Shown here: positions 21,113 through 22,052 of the stretch, piece by piece
Layout of the letters: each line of letters begins with the position of its first letter
How positions within the stretch are numbered: the first letter of the stretch is position 1
The notes under the pieces: generated by a model
What the model was told of the DNA's origin: nothing
The model's database searches: none
What the model saw: the letters and a program-made list of their open reading frames with translations, nothing else
Assembly: GCA_910588825.1 (NCBI GenBank)
Contig: CAJURF010000064.1
Coordinates: forward strand, 1 to 22,052
Source: an uncultured Lachnospiraceae bacterium
Lineage (GTDB): Bacteria; Bacillota; Clostridia; Lachnospirales; Lachnospiraceae
Length of the DNA stretch: 22,052 nt
Direction of reading: 5' to 3'
Made by a program: the position numbers and the translations under genes

Positions 21113-22052
21113 ATGAATTTCAGTAGTGGTTTAAATGAAAAGCAGATGGAGGCCGTTCTGCAGACAGAAGGCCCTGTTTTGATTCTGGCGGGGGCGGGTT
21201 CGGGAAAAACCCGTGTGCTGACCCACAGGATTTCTTATCTGATAAAAGAGATGCAGGTGAATCCCTGGAATATTCTGGCGATAACATTTACCAATAAGGC
21301 GGCTGGGGAAATGCGGGAGCGGGTGGACCAGATTGTGGGGTTCGGCGCGGACAGTGTGTGGGTGAGCACCTTTCACTCCACCTGTGTGAGAATTCTGCGC
21401 CGTTATATTGACCGTCTGGGATATGGGAATAGTTTTACCATTTACGATGCAGATGATCAGAAGTCTCTCATTAAAGATATCTGCAAAAGACTGAATGTAG
21501 ATACGAAAATTTACAAAGAGAGGGCTTTGATGGCAAATATCTCCTCTGCGAAAGACGAAATGATTGGGCCGGATGAGTATGAGGAGAGGAATCTGGGGGA
21601 TGTGAATAAGAGAAAAATTGCCCAGGTGTACAAAGAGTATCAGGCGCAGCTGAAGAAAAATAATGCGCTGGATTTCGACGATTTGATTGTGAAAACTGTG
21701 GAATTGTTTATATCCTGCCCGGATGTGCTGGAGTCTTATCAGGACAGGTTCCAGTATCTGATGGTGGATGAGTATCAGGATACCAATACTGTCCAGTTCC
21801 GTCTGATTGCCCTGCTGGCGCAGAAATACCGGAACCTGTGTGTGGTGGGGGATGACGATCAGTCCATTTATAAATTCCGTGGGGCGAACATCAAAAATAT
21901 TCTGGGCTTTGAGGAGGTTTTCCCGGATGCGGCAGTGATTCGTCTGGAACAGAATTACCGCTCCACCCAGAATATTTTAGACGCAGCCAATCAGGTGATA
22001 CGCAATAACAAAGGAAGAAAGAGCAAAACTCTCTGGACAGAAAATGTGAAGG
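21113..22052 (+). CDS. pcrA: ATP-dependent DNA helicase PcrA/UvrD (5' part; runs off the window)
   Basis: PcrA is the essential superfamily-1A 3'-5' helicase of Gram-positive bacteria, active in repair, removal of RecA and transcription-replication conflicts. The first 313 codons are present, about 40% of the usual 740. Motifs in order are Q-motif LNEKQMEAV (7-15), Walker A AGAGSGKT (26-33), Ia AITFTNKAAGEMRER (56-70), Ib STFHSTCVRILRR, II LMVDEYQDTN, III VVGDDDQSIYKFRGA and IV RLEQNYRSTQNIL. All catalytic residues seen are standard. AGGAGA 6 bases before supports the ATG. The frame is open to the right edge; the C-terminal 2A/2B domains lie outside the window. Confidence 0.96.
   Translation, partial: MNFSSGLNEKQMEAVLQTEGPVLILAGAGSGKTRVLTHRISYLIKEMQVNPWNILAITFTNKAAGEMRERVDQIVGFGADSVWVSTFHSTCVRILRRYIDRLGYGNSFTIYDADDQKSLIKDICKRLNVDTKIYKERALMANISSAKDEMIGPDEYEERNLGDVNKRKIAQVYKEYQAQLKKNNALDFDDLIVKTVELFISCPDVLESYQDRFQYLMVDEYQDTNTVQFRLIALLAQKYRNLCVVGDDDQSIYKFRGANIKNILGFEEVFPDAAVIRLEQNYRSTQNILDAANQVIRNNKGRKSKTLWTENVK

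Noticed and set aside
1..22052. CRISPR array, tRNA or rRNA genes, complete insertion sequence
   Set aside because: No regularly spaced long repeats, no cloverleaf or rRNA stretches and no transposase frame were seen on either strand.

Overview
The window reads as chromosomal DNA of an anaerobic Firmicute, most likely Lachnospiraceae (Blautia/Clostridium type). The evidence is the gene families present (DUF4869, DUF1836, AAA-ATPase-like/PD-(D/E)XK proteins, YhaM, MutS2), strong AGGAGG-type ribosome sites, near-consensus sigma-A promoters and moderate GC. This placement is an inference from family content, not a search result.

Region A (1-4230) is an AT-richer accessory segment. It is the 3' end of a type 1 BREX phage-defence island: pglZ, then a DUF4869 protein and a small P-loop ATPase where brxL would usually be. 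The other BREX genes (brxA/B/C, pglX) would lie left of the window. The accessory segment appears to end near 4230-4330, where a hairpin flanked by 7-bp direct repeats precedes GC-richer genes.

Region B (4331-7035) holds a two-gene operon ending in a strong terminator. The first gene encodes an unusual cytoplasmic protein with an apparent ParB-like N-terminus fused to a BMP/nucleoside-binding domain. The second encodes a metallophosphoesterase.

Region C (7034-12677) mixes accessory and housekeeping genes. A minus-strand AAA-ATPase-like/PD-(D/E)XK protein faces a plus-strand operon with a perfect consensus promoter: a 37-aa membrane peptide, an AIR-synthase-like protein, trmL and udp. After a minus-strand internally deleted relative of the first ATPase comes cdd. 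Udp and Cdd are pyrimidine-nucleoside salvage enzymes, and the BMP-like protein may sense nucleosides.

Region D (12770-17314, minus strand) is mutS2 followed by an OmpR-type response regulator and a sensor histidine kinase. A TGTAAC direct repeat sits just upstream of the regulator gene. The 480-bp gap beyond mutS2 carries five hexamers spaced exactly 11 bp apart, the pattern of a PhoP/WalR-type operator.

Region E (17797-22052) contains a membrane-anchored HtrA-like protein that has lost all three catalytic residues, the YhaM exoribonuclease, a strong terminator, a minus-strand DUF1836 regulator, and the 5' part of pcrA behind a leader hairpin. The two minus-strand promoters upstream of the ATPase and DUF1836 genes share a conserved early-leader sequence.
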